From contig JAGLSF010000023.1 of NCBI GenBank assembly GCA_023136305.1, positions 1 to 13,575 of the forward strand: a DNA stretch of 13,575 bases. Reading direction: 5' to 3'. Positions 6,360 to 13,575 of this stretch are shown here, piece by piece; the first letter of the stretch is position 1; every line of letters starts with the position of its first letter. The DNA comes from Spirochaetota bacterium. GTDB lineage: Bacteria > Spirochaetota > B62-G9 > DRHN01. The translations under genes were made by a program, and so were the position numbers. The notes under the pieces were generated by a model. That model was not told the DNA's origin. It saw only the letters and a program-made list of their open reading frames with translations, and searched no databases.

Positions 6360-7692
6360 AAGCATTGTAATCCTGGCATTCCTGGTCTCTGCCCTCCTGG
6401 CTGCATGCGCCTCAAACAGTATTATCGAGGAACCTGATATTCCGCGCGAGCCTCCGAAACCCATAGACGAGGAACCGCCTCCCAAGGAGGTGCATCTGGA
6501 TTACGGGCAGCTGGAGCTCGAGATAGCCGAGATTCAGCAGGTGGAGAGGAAACACAGGCTTTTCAACTCCTACAATCCGCAGTTCACAACGGATGAGCAG
6601 TTTCTTGCCTTTGAGGTCAATCTGGGCAATTACAAGAAGATATACATATACAGAATGGATGTGCAAGATCGTGATGGTTCGTACACCGTGGGTTACAGCA
6701 AGGCACGGGAGGTGTTTCTCGAAGAGAGCTTCGGCGGTGAGTTGACGGATGATCTCTTCGAGAGCAGCACAGGAGAAAGCTTCAACTACGAGTTTTCGTG
6801 GTTCCCTCGATCGAACGCCTTCATATTTACATCCAACGCGGGACTGGGAGAGTACAATCTCTTTGTCGGTTCCGTAGAGGAGGATGATACATTCCTGAAA
6901 GGTATCAGAAGGCGCCTCGACCCCAAGCCGATAGGTAACTATTTCATGATAACTGAGGAGATGAAAAAGGATGGACAGGCGAAGGTTTCTCCCGACGGCT
7001 CACGTATTGTCTTCACCTCAGGGAGAACGGGCAACGGCGACCTCTACCTCTACGATCTCGAGCTTGGCAGTCTCAAGAGACTGACATCCAGTGAAGACAC
7101 GGATTTTTTCCCGCGCTGGTCTCCGGACGGATCTAATATCGTGTACACGACGGGTGGAAAGCAATCGCATGACATCCATATCATCAGGAAGGCCGGTACA
7201 CCGGAAGAGGAGGATGTGGTGCTCGTCAAGTGGTTCTTCAATGACGTGCTTCCGAGCTACTCACCAGACGGCAGATACATATCATTCTACACGACGTACA
7301 ATAGAGAACGGGACCCATTCAACACCAAGAGGTGGGGCATCATGATCGTACCATCCGACGGTTCGGCGCCCAAAGCGGGGGAGGAGCTCATCCCGTACTT
7401 TCACGCCGCCGATGTGGTCAAGGACAATATGCAGGGAACGGCCTGGTTTCCAGACAGCCGGTATCTGCTCTATGCCAAAAACATTGATAGCGATTACAAT
7501 CCCATTTATATTTATAACATTGAGGAGAGATCGGAAAAACTGGTCGATACCGGCACAGACATCAACCATGATCTGACCGTTTCCCCCCATGGACTTGTTT
7601 CCTTTCGTGCGCAACTCTTCGGGTGGGATAGAATTTTTATAGCGTCTACATCATATTTCCAGAAATATCTCAGGGAGTTCTACGCTGAATAA
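6349..7692 (+). CDS. TolB-like PD40 beta-propeller lipoprotein
   Basis: This is a 447-residue protein. Its signal peptide ends in the lipobox LAA-C with cysteine 20. A Pro/Glu-rich linker (29-47) then leads into a propeller domain. Canonical PD40 motifs are AKVSPDGSRIVFTSG (211-225), PRWSPDGSNIVYTTGG (255-270) and PSYSPDGRYISFYTT (302-316). More divergent copies are at 77-90, 147-163 and 364-378. TolB itself is a soluble periplasmic protein with an extra N-terminal domain; here that domain is replaced by a lipid anchor and linker, so this is a relative and not TolB. It probably binds partner proteins at the envelope. The start ATG 6349 lies inside the end of the preceding gene (stop TAG 6357-6359), with AAGAGG at 6336-6341, which suggests translational coupling. 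Upstream in-frame starts would add a non-signal leader and are rejected. Confidence 0.85.
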   Translation: MRNRSIVILAFLVSALLAACASNSIIEEPDIPREPPKPIDEEPPPKEVHLDYGQLELEIAEIQQVERKHRLFNSYNPQFTTDEQFLAFEVNLGNYKKIYIYRMDVQDRDGSYTVGYSKAREVFLEESFGGELTDDLFESSTGESFNYEFSWFPRSNAFIFTSNAGLGEYNLFVGSVEEDDTFLKGIRRRLDPKPIGNYFMITEEMKKDGQAKVSPDGSRIVFTSGRTGNGDLYLYDLELGSLKRLTSSEDTDFFPRWSPDGSNIVYTTGGKQSHDIHIIRKAGTPEEEDVVLVKWFFNDVLPSYSPDGRYISFYTTYNRERDPFNTKRWGIMIVPSDGSAPKAGEELIPYFHAADVVKDNMQGTAWFPDSRYLLYAKNIDSDYNPIYIYNIEERSEKLVDTGTDINHDLTVSPHGLVSFRAQLFGWDRIFIASTSYFQKYLREFYAE

Positions 7693-7720
7693 AATTAGGT
7701 AAGTAAACTTTATAAAAGTT

Positions 7721-7743
7721 TTTTACGCTTCGCGTAAAATTTT
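7721..7743 (+). terminator. Weak hairpin plus T-run in the only AT-rich intergenic gap (possible attenuator)
   Basis: TTTTACGC (7721-7728) and GCGTAAAA (7732-7739) form a perfect 8-bp stem around a 3-base loop, followed by four T residues (7740-7743). The stem has only three G-C pairs and the T-run is short. Partial termination or an mRNA-processing or stability element is more likely than a full stop. The surrounding 7693-7761 stretch is much more AT-rich than the genes, and I found no well-spaced promoter pair in it. Confidence 0.4.
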
Positions 7744-7761
7744 GAGAAGAATAGCAATACT

Positions 7762-9246
7762 ATGAAAAAAATTGTCCTCTTTTTCATCCTTTTTCTCATT
7801 TCGGTACAGGCATTCGCCATACCCAAGGAAATTGAGAATGCCCTGAAGCTGAACCGCATCAATCATTTCGACGAGGCACTGCAAGTCATCGAAGAGGCAC
7901 TTGATGAGGGAAAAATAAATCCCGATATTACCTCGGCCTATACCATAGGCAGGATCCTGTACCGTAAAGGCGAGCTCTACCGTGAGATGTCGCAGATAAC
8001 TGTTCTTGCGCAGATTGCCCATCTTGAGCAGATCAGAGACCGTGAAGAGGCTCTCACCGATGAGCTGAAGCTCTTCCTCGGTATAGGATATTTTTTCAAC
8101 GGTCAGTACCTCGATGCAGCCGGTATCCTGAATCAGGTGATCAAATCCAGGAAGATTGAAGCACCACTCCGGTCACTCGCCGTGGTGTATCTCGGTTCTT
8201 CCTATCACAGGACCGGTGAACGGGACAAGGCGCAGGAGTTCTGGAAACAGGTTGATCAGGATCATGCCTATGCCCGTGCCACACTTGGTTTCATGTATGC
8301 CTATCTCGGTATAAACCCTTCGTACGCCGAGGCGACAATCCTGCGCGTCCTGGATGACGCCAAGCCGCTGTACCGTAATTCCATACAGGTCTACCTCGCC
8401 TATGCACTCATGGCTTCAGGGAGGTTCACCGATGCCTACAATGAGATTGGTGAGGTGAACCTCGACAAACCCATATACTTCTATAAACCCGATGACAATA
8501 CAGAGATACGATTCTATGACCTCGCTGTTCTCGATGCCTACAGCAGGATTATATTTGGTGAGTCCATCAAGAATCTCGAGCCAGTGGTCACAGCTTCTTC
8601 GGGTGAGCTGGCAAGTTTTTCATCCTACTATGTGGCGCAGATGTACCTCTACCTCGAAGATTATGAAAAGTGCTTCAATTTCGCCTCCCGTGCTCAGAAA
8701 CTATCGGTGAGCAGCTCACTCACCATGATCAGGGCGGTTTCCTGTGAGAGTTCCGCCTATTACCTGACAGGGAAGGAGAGGAGAGGGAAGAGGCTGATCG
8801 AAAGGGAGACCGATAAGATATACGGTAAGCCCTCATTCCTGCTCGAAATGATGAGGGTGCTCATCACCTCAGGTGTTGCCTATGATACGGTCAGGGATGT
8901 GATAATCGACGCGGAGTCATACATATACGACACCGAGTGGGACCGGACGAGGAGAGATACCGCACTGCTCGGTGAGCTCGCATTCTTTTCAGGCAACTAC
9001 ACCCGTGCGCTCTACTATCTCGAGCAGGCACGGGACAAGGGAAACAAGAACAATATCGAGACCAACGATCCGACCTTTCTGCTCAAACTCTCCTACGTGT
9101 ACTATAACAGAGAGGATTATTCTGAAAGCCTCGAAGTTCTTTTCTCCCTGGGAAAAAGCTTTTCCGGTGTAAGGCCGCTTCAGGATGCAGTCCAGTCTGT
9201 CTACTCCTATAAGCAGAGGGGGAGCGGCGAGACTTTAATAGAGTGA
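7762..9246 (+). CDS. Exported tetratricopeptide-repeat protein
   Basis: This is a 494-residue protein with a signal peptide (residues 1-19, cleavage near AFA-IPK). The mature protein is almost wholly helical with TPR-like pairs. Clear ones are near 22-52 (NRINHFDEALQVIEEAL), 92-125 (FLGIGYFFNGQYLDAAGIL) and 132-165 (YLGSSYHRTGERDKAQEFW). More follow across the middle and at the C-terminus (LAFFSGNYTRALYYLEQA and LSYVYYNREDYSESLEVLF). It is a periplasmic adaptor by family, with no catalytic motif. The ATG is the first in frame after the hairpin at 7721-7743; its ribosome-binding site (GAGAAG, about 12 bases away) is poor. Its stop overlaps a GTG of the next frame, but the real start of that gene is 8 bp further on. 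Confidence 0.85.
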   Translation: MKKIVLFFILFLISVQAFAIPKEIENALKLNRINHFDEALQVIEEALDEGKINPDITSAYTIGRILYRKGELYREMSQITVLAQIAHLEQIRDREEALTDELKLFLGIGYFFNGQYLDAAGILNQVIKSRKIEAPLRSLAVVYLGSSYHRTGERDKAQEFWKQVDQDHAYARATLGFMYAYLGINPSYAEATILRVLDDAKPLYRNSIQVYLAYALMASGRFTDAYNEIGEVNLDKPIYFYKPDDNTEIRFYDLAVLDAYSRIIFGESIKNLEPVVTASSGELASFSSYYVAQMYLYLEDYEKCFNFASRAQKLSVSSSLTMIRAVSCESSAYYLTGKERRGKRLIERETDKIYGKPSFLLEMMRVLITSGVAYDTVRDVIIDAESYIYDTEWDRTRRDTALLGELAFFSGNYTRALYYLEQARDKGNKNNIETNDPTFLLKLSYVYYNREDYSESLEVLFSLGKSFSGVRPLQDAVQSVYSYKQRGSGETLIE

Positions 9247-9254
9247 GGGGAAAA

Positions 9255-10859
9255 ATGAAACGGATGGTTCGCTTATTGATAGTTGTCGGTATTATCGCCA
9301 TATGCTCCGCGGGGATTGCAGTCGCACGGGATGACAATGCCCTCATCTACGGAGAGTACGGAAGTCCCACCAGGCTTGTCCCCATACTGGCAAACGACTC
9401 AATCTCTATTCGTCTCATCGAGCTCATATATGGGTCTCTCGTATTCTATGATATCGGCGGGGAAATCAAGGGTGACCTGGCCGCAAGCTGGCTTATTTCC
9501 AAGGACCTGCGAACAGTGACCTTCTATCTCCGGGAGGATGTTCGATGGCATCCCATGCCTGGAGAGTCGGATGGAAGAGGTTTCAGGGCCGATGATGTGG
9601 TGAAAACCTTCGAAATCATGATGCATCCGAAAACCGTGACCTCTCTCCAGTCGCGCTACGGCTTCATCGATTCAGTCATGAAGGTCGACTCCTTCACCAT
9701 TGAGTTTACATTGAAAAAACCCTTTCTCGGCGCCCTCGGCCGATTCACCTTCAAGATACTTCCCTCATTCCTCCTCGATGAGTACAGTTATCTGACAGGA
9801 GACGAAGAATTGACCCTGTATAAGCACCCCATCGGAACGGGTCCCTATCGTTTCGTGTCGCAGAAAGGCCCATCATCGGAAATCGTGCTGCAGGCCAACG
9901 ACGGGTATCATCTCGGTACACCTTCGATCAGAAAGGTCATCATGAAACCCTTTGCTGATCAGAACATCATTACACAGACGCTGCTCTACGGCGGAATCGA
10001 TCTCGAAGTCAGGGTGCCTCCCCGGGATATCGGGGAGATAGAGGGGGATTCCAGATTCGAGCTCAATCCTTACAGTACACTCTCCTATTCGTTCTTCGGG
10101 TACAATCACAGGAACCCTGTTCTCGCCATCCGGGAGGTGCGGCTGGCGTTTGCCTATGCCATAAACCGTCAGGAGATGCTCGACTCTTTCTTTGAAGGCA
10201 AGGGCCAGCTCATCTCCGGGCCCGTCGCTCCGGGAAGCTGGGCATACAATCTTGATATCGAGAGCATACCCTATTCACCGGAAGAGGCGAACCGCATGCT
10301 CGACCGGGCAGGATTCAAGGACAGAACCAAGGATGGAATCAGAAGACGGGGCAGCTACACACTCACCTTTCGAATGGTGGTGCCCATATCAAAGGAGAGT
10401 GAAACCACCAAACGGGTCATACTGGCTTTTCAGAACTATCTGCGGCAGGTGGGCATCGAGGTCGAGATAGAGTGGCTCGAGTGGAAATCCTGGACCCAGG
10501 CGGTGTTTATAGACCATGAATTCGATATTATCTACGCGGACTGGCTCTTCGACGATTCATTCGACATATCCTCCCTCTTTCATTCACGGGAGATCGGCCC
10601 CGGCAAGAACAATTTCGGGTCATATAGAAACCCGGAGGTGGATGCACTCCTCGATGAGGCTGCGACCACGCTGGACATCGAAAAGAAGAGGACAGTTTAT
10701 CACCGTCTCCATGAGATACTCGCAGAGGATGCGCCTTATACCTATCTCTGGACCCTGACCAATTATGCGGCCTACAATAGAAGGGTACGGCGCATAAATA
10801 TTCATCCCACCCGATTTTTCACGTATATAAAGGACTGGTACATCCAGGGAGAGGATTGA
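9255..10859 (+). CDS. ABC transporter solute-binding protein, family 5 (Opp/Dpp type)
   Basis: This is a 534-residue periplasmic binding protein of an oligopeptide/dipeptide-type importer. The signal peptide (residues 1-24, cleavage near AVA-RDD) has no lipobox, so it should be soluble in the periplasm. Family-5 landmarks are LIYGSLVFYD (57-66), DLAASWLISKD with TVTFYLREDVRWHP (74-100), GFRADDVVKTFE (109-120) and HPIGTGPYRFV (191-201). The C-terminal part includes NFGSYRNPEVDALLDEA, typical of the family, and length is normal. Substrate cannot be read from sequence; the family also carries nickel, haem and sugars. I chose ATG 9255 because GAGG (9245-9248) is spaced six bases before it; GTG 9243 overlaps the previous stop but has no ribosome-binding site. 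It is followed directly by its permeases. Confidence 0.92.
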   Translation: MKRMVRLLIVVGIIAICSAGIAVARDDNALIYGEYGSPTRLVPILANDSISIRLIELIYGSLVFYDIGGEIKGDLAASWLISKDLRTVTFYLREDVRWHPMPGESDGRGFRADDVVKTFEIMMHPKTVTSLQSRYGFIDSVMKVDSFTIEFTLKKPFLGALGRFTFKILPSFLLDEYSYLTGDEELTLYKHPIGTGPYRFVSQKGPSSEIVLQANDGYHLGTPSIRKVIMKPFADQNIITQTLLYGGIDLEVRVPPRDIGEIEGDSRFELNPYSTLSYSFFGYNHRNPVLAIREVRLAFAYAINRQEMLDSFFEGKGQLISGPVAPGSWAYNLDIESIPYSPEEANRMLDRAGFKDRTKDGIRRRGSYTLTFRMVVPISKESETTKRVILAFQNYLRQVGIEVEIEWLEWKSWTQAVFIDHEFDIIYADWLFDDSFDISSLFHSREIGPGKNNFGSYRNPEVDALLDEAATTLDIEKKRTVYHRLHEILAEDAPYTYLWTLTNYAAYNRRVRRINIHPTRFFTYIKDWYIQGED

Positions 10860-10864
10860 GGGGT

Positions 10865-11740
10865 ATGATTACCGCCCTGAAGCTGGTCCTGAAAGAAGTC
10901 GTCTATACTCTGATGCTCATCGTGGGAGTGACGGCCCTTCTCTTCCTGTTCTTCAATCTCATGCCAGGTGATTTTCCCGGAAAGGGCGGGGGACTGCCTG
11001 CCTATCTGAATCTGCTGAAGCGGCTTTTTACCTTTCAATTCGGGGTTTCCGTTGTATCGGGTGTTGACATAAACAGCATCCTATTCCCTGCCTTCCGTAA
11101 CACCCTTGTGCTTACCTTAGGGGCCATCTGCATCTCTCTGATTATTGCCGTGCCCATCGGCATATTCTCGGCATACAGGAGCTTCAAGGGGTATTCGTGG
11201 CCCCTGACCATCTTCTCCTATATCGTTTCATCTATTCCCGTTTTCTATCTTGGGTATCTCATACTGTTCTTCGTTTCCAGGCAGACGGGATTCCTCCCGA
11301 TTTTTTATCCGGAGAGTTCCGCGGGGAAGCACCGTCTTCTCTCCTATGTGCTTCCCATCCTGGTACTCGGTGTGGGTAACGACGCGATCAGTGAAATCGT
11401 TCGCCTCATCTCCTCGGAGCTCGGCAGGGTCATGTCAACCGATTACGTTATCGCTTCGAAAGCCCGCGGCGAATCTCTACTCGCAAGCTCGGTCAATGAG
11501 GGGATCGCCATACCCCTCGTGTCCATCATTTTCTCCAAAGTCCCCTTCCTGATAGGAGGGGCAGTGATCATCGAGTTTGTATTCAACTGGCCGGGCATGG
11601 GAAGGCTTGCCTTTCAGTCGACACTCGACCGTGACCTTCCCATCCTTATCGTCATCGCCTTTCTATCCGTGCTCATGGTGCGCGCGGGCATGATACTGAA
11701 GGAGATACTGCTCTACATCTTCAACCCGGGGGAGCGATAG
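10865..11740 (+). CDS. ABC transporter permease, OppB/DppB family
   Basis: This is a 291-residue inner-membrane permease. Transmembrane segments are visible near 12-33, 78-104, 112-138, 160-180, 213-240 and 258-285. The coupling (EAA-like) loop is at about 193-215 (DYVIASKARGESLLAS), and the family motif EFVFNWPGMGRLAF lies at 237-250. It is somewhat shorter than usual OppB/DppB proteins, mainly because the periplasmic stretch after LMPGDFPG (32-39) is reduced. ATG 10865 is 5 bp after the binding-protein stop with GAGAGG about ten bases upstream. TTG 10856, which would overlap that stop, has its Shine-Dalgarno sequence almost touching the codon and is less likely. It should pair with the next gene's product to form the membrane channel. 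Confidence 0.9.
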   Translation: MITALKLVLKEVVYTLMLIVGVTALLFLFFNLMPGDFPGKGGGLPAYLNLLKRLFTFQFGVSVVSGVDINSILFPAFRNTLVLTLGAICISLIIAVPIGIFSAYRSFKGYSWPLTIFSYIVSSIPVFYLGYLILFFVSRQTGFLPIFYPESSAGKHRLLSYVLPILVLGVGNDAISEIVRLISSELGRVMSTDYVIASKARGESLLASSVNEGIAIPLVSIIFSKVPFLIGGAVIIEFVFNWPGMGRLAFQSTLDRDLPILIVIAFLSVLMVRAGMILKEILLYIFNPGER

Positions 11741-11743
11741 GAG

Positions 11744-12637
11744 ATGAAGAGGTTCTACTTCGAAGAGGAGAGCATACAACCTGAAGAGTTTCATGTTCCC
11801 ATCTATAAGCGCGCAAGCGCACAGGATGTTATTTCAATCGGTTTCGGTCTCTTTGTGCTCTCATATCTCATTGGTTTTTATATTATCTCCATCACCAATA
11901 TATTCATCAAGAATCCCATGGAAATCAATATCGGAGCGATGTTTCATTCTCCCTCTTTCGATCATATCTTTGGAACGGATTTTCTCGGGCGGGACATTTT
12001 TTCCCGCATCGTCAAGGGAACGGAGGCCTTCTTTTTTCCGGGCCTGCTCTCGATCACCATATCAACCGCAATCGGTATGCTGTTCGGGGTACTGTCAGGT
12101 TTCTATCCCCGGTTTGCATCGAGAATCATATCCTATATTCTCGATATAATCGATTCGGTTCCCAGATTCATTTTCATTCTCATCATCATCGTTCTCTTCA
12201 GCCCGTCAATCTACCTCATCATGACCTTTGTGGGGATCACGAGCATACCAAAAATCGCTGCCTATGTGAAGGCAAAGGTTGAGGTGCTGAAGCAGCATGG
12301 GTTCATCGAGTCGAGCAGGGCGCTCGGGCTTTCGCAGATGACCATCATTTTCAAACATATCGTGTGGCTGTCGTCAAAATCGGTTCTGATCATCCATGCA
12401 ACACTGGGGATGGGTGAGGCAATACTCATCGAAACGTCACTTTCCTACCTCGGGATTGGTGTGCAGGAGCCCATACCGTCCTGGGGCAACATGGTGGCCA
12501 TGGGGGCTGACTATTTCTTTCAGGGAAGGGTCTGGTTGTCGACCATACCGGCAATTACCATAACGGTTACCATTATGGGGCTGTACCTGCTCGGGGACGG
12601 CCTGAACTCCATATACAATGAGAAGGTCACTCGCTGA
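11744..12637 (+). CDS. ABC transporter permease, OppC/DppC family
   Basis: This is a 297-residue inner-membrane permease. It has a cytoplasmic N-terminal tail of about 28 residues and a first membrane span at 30-53. The OppC hallmark HIFGTDFLGRDIFSRIVKG follows at 74-92. Further spans are near 100-120, 130-165, 211-240 and 263-285. The EAA coupling loop is at about 186-213 (GFIESSRALGLSQMTIIFKH). Family signatures SYLGIGVQEPIPSWGNM (234-250) and LLGDGLNSIYN (282-292) confirm the assignment. Three bases separate it from the OppB-type gene; GGGGGAG at 11728-11734, inside that gene's last codons, is its ribosome-binding site. Its stop codon shares one base with the next start, so the permease and ATPase are translationally coupled. 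Confidence 0.92.
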   Translation: MKRFYFEEESIQPEEFHVPIYKRASAQDVISIGFGLFVLSYLIGFYIISITNIFIKNPMEINIGAMFHSPSFDHIFGTDFLGRDIFSRIVKGTEAFFFPGLLSITISTAIGMLFGVLSGFYPRFASRIISYILDIIDSVPRFIFILIIIVLFSPSIYLIMTFVGITSIPKIAAYVKAKVEVLKQHGFIESSRALGLSQMTIIFKHIVWLSSKSVLIIHATLGMGEAILIETSLSYLGIGVQEPIPSWGNMVAMGADYFFQGRVWLSTIPAITITVTIMGLYLLGDGLNSIYNEKVTR

Positions 12638-13575
12638 TGTCGCTCGTTGTTGATCTGAAAAATTTAATGGTCTACTTTCATGACCAGAAAGACAAGAGGT
12701 TCATACGTGCCGTTGAGGACGTTGGATTCGAGCTGGAGCAGGGCTCTGTGCTTGGTATGGTGGGTGAATCGGGCTGCGGTAAGACGGTCACCGCACAGTC
12801 CATGATGGGACTCATTTCCGGCGAGCCTGGTGTTATAGGCGGGGAGTTCTACTTCAGGCCCAAGGAGGAAAGCGCCAGCGTGATAGAGCAGGCGCTCTCA
12901 AGGGGTGCAAACGGGAAGGCATATCGCCGAGGCGATCTCCTGAACCTGTACCACGGACTTGACAGGTACATAACCTTCAGGAATAATCCATTCACCATTA
13001 TAAAGGACTCTGAAAAATGGCTGCGCAGGAACAGCCGTATCATGGAGCATGTGCGCGGGCGAAACATCTCCATGATTTCTCAGAATCCCATGAAGAGCCT
13101 CAATCCCTTCCACCCCGTGGGTGAACAGCTCGAGAGGACCATACGACGCTTTACCAAGGATGAGGTGGGGGACCCCGAGGTCAGGCAGCATGCGCTTGAT
13201 CTGCTCCGTTCCGCTCGACTGAGAAACCCGGTGCACACCATGGATCTGTATGCAGGTTCCCTCTCAGTAGGAATTGCCCAGCGGGTCATAATCGCAATTG
13301 CACTTGCATCACGCCCGAGCCTGCTCATTGCCGATGAACCGACATCGGGCCTCGATACTACCAACAGGTACGGAATTATCGATCTCCTCTCCTCGATTAT
13401 GGAGGAGCTTGATCTGACACTCATACTCATCTCACACAACATACGGCTCGTCGGGCTGATCGCCACGCACATCGTGGTGATGTATGCCGGTCTGGTTGTA
13501 GAGATCGGAAGTACGAGGGATGTGATCAAGAAGAGGCTCCTTGGACACAGGCACCCCTACACCGAGGCGCTGCTC
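12637..13575 (+). CDS. ABC transporter ATP-binding protein, OppD/DppD family, with altered signature motif; incomplete at the right edge
   Basis: There are 313 codons in view; the frame stays open to the edge and should end soon after. Walker A is GESGCGKT (43-50), the Q-loop is Q149 (SQNPMKSLNP), Walker B is LLIADEPT (229-236), the D-loop is SGLD (237-240) and the switch histidine is H267. The terminal HPYTEALL motif is typical of the oligopeptide ATPases. Two things are odd. The signature reads LSVGIAQR (209-216) in place of the family's (L/F)SGGMRQR, losing the first glycine. Walker A lysine 49 and the Q-loop are 100 residues apart, roughly 45 more than usual, with a charged insert at about 75-140. 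The start TGATG overlaps the permease stop, with GAGAAGG at 12620-12626. A second ATPase (OppF type) would be expected beyond the window. Confidence 0.9.
   Translation, partial: MSLVVDLKNLMVYFHDQKDKRFIRAVEDVGFELEQGSVLGMVGESGCGKTVTAQSMMGLISGEPGVIGGEFYFRPKEESASVIEQALSRGANGKAYRRGDLLNLYHGLDRYITFRNNPFTIIKDSEKWLRRNSRIMEHVRGRNISMISQNPMKSLNPFHPVGEQLERTIRRFTKDEVGDPEVRQHALDLLRSARLRNPVHTMDLYAGSLSVGIAQRVIIAIALASRPSLLIADEPTSGLDTTNRYGIIDLLSSIMEELDLTLILISHNIRLVGLIATHIVVMYAGLVVEIGSTRDVIKKRLLGHRHPYTEALL

Noticed and set aside
1..13575. Search by eye for tRNA, rRNA, CRISPR repeats, IS ends, integrase or toxin-antitoxin genes
   Set aside because: Nothing convincing was seen; the window is filled by the remnant and the nine-gene operon. 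Small structured RNAs cannot be excluded without a covariance search.

Overview
The window most likely comes from a diderm bacterium, probably a spirochaete of mid-range GC. I infer this from style rather than from any diagnostic marker: FecR-domain, PEGA-domain, beta-propeller and TPR proteins are all exported and arranged in one long operon, there are two lipoproteins with clear lipoboxes, and the solute-binding protein is soluble rather than a lipoprotein. A delta-proteobacterial-type lineage cannot be excluded. No tRNA, rRNA, CRISPR array, integrase or transposase was seen.

Layout. Positions 1-588 (minus strand, running off the left edge) hold the C-terminal half of a PLP-dependent class I/II aminotransferase. 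Its N-terminal half is missing, and an out-of-frame gene start with its own ribosome-binding site and promoter stands where the rest should be, so this looks like a deletion scar. Positions 589-808 are a divergent control region. It has an 18-bp perfect palindrome over the minus-strand -10 box and a perfect TATAAT with a 17-bp spacer for the plus strand. From 809 to the right edge, nine genes run on the plus strand. They are tightly packed, several overlap or are separated by 3-10 bp, and the only AT-rich break is at 7693-7761.

The plus-strand genes are, in order: an exported FecR-domain protein; an exported PQQ/BamB-like beta-propeller with eight visible blade motifs; a small lipoprotein; a 904-residue membrane-anchored mosaic (PEGA-like repeats, CsgG-like and FlgT C-terminal-like core, PEGA, TPR); a TolB-like PD40 propeller lipoprotein; an exported TPR protein; and an Opp/Dpp-type ABC importer (solute-binding protein, two permeases, and the first part of an ATPase that runs off the right edge).

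Working together. The first six products all carry export signals or a membrane anchor and consist of protein-protein interaction or scaffold folds (propellers, TPR, PEGA, FecR). None shows a recognisable enzyme active site. The last four make a conventional peptide-type importer, but its ATPase has an altered ABC signature and a large insertion. My inference is a cell-envelope assembly or sensing module co-transcribed with an oligopeptide-type importer. No individual gene's substrate or physiological role can be read from the sequence.
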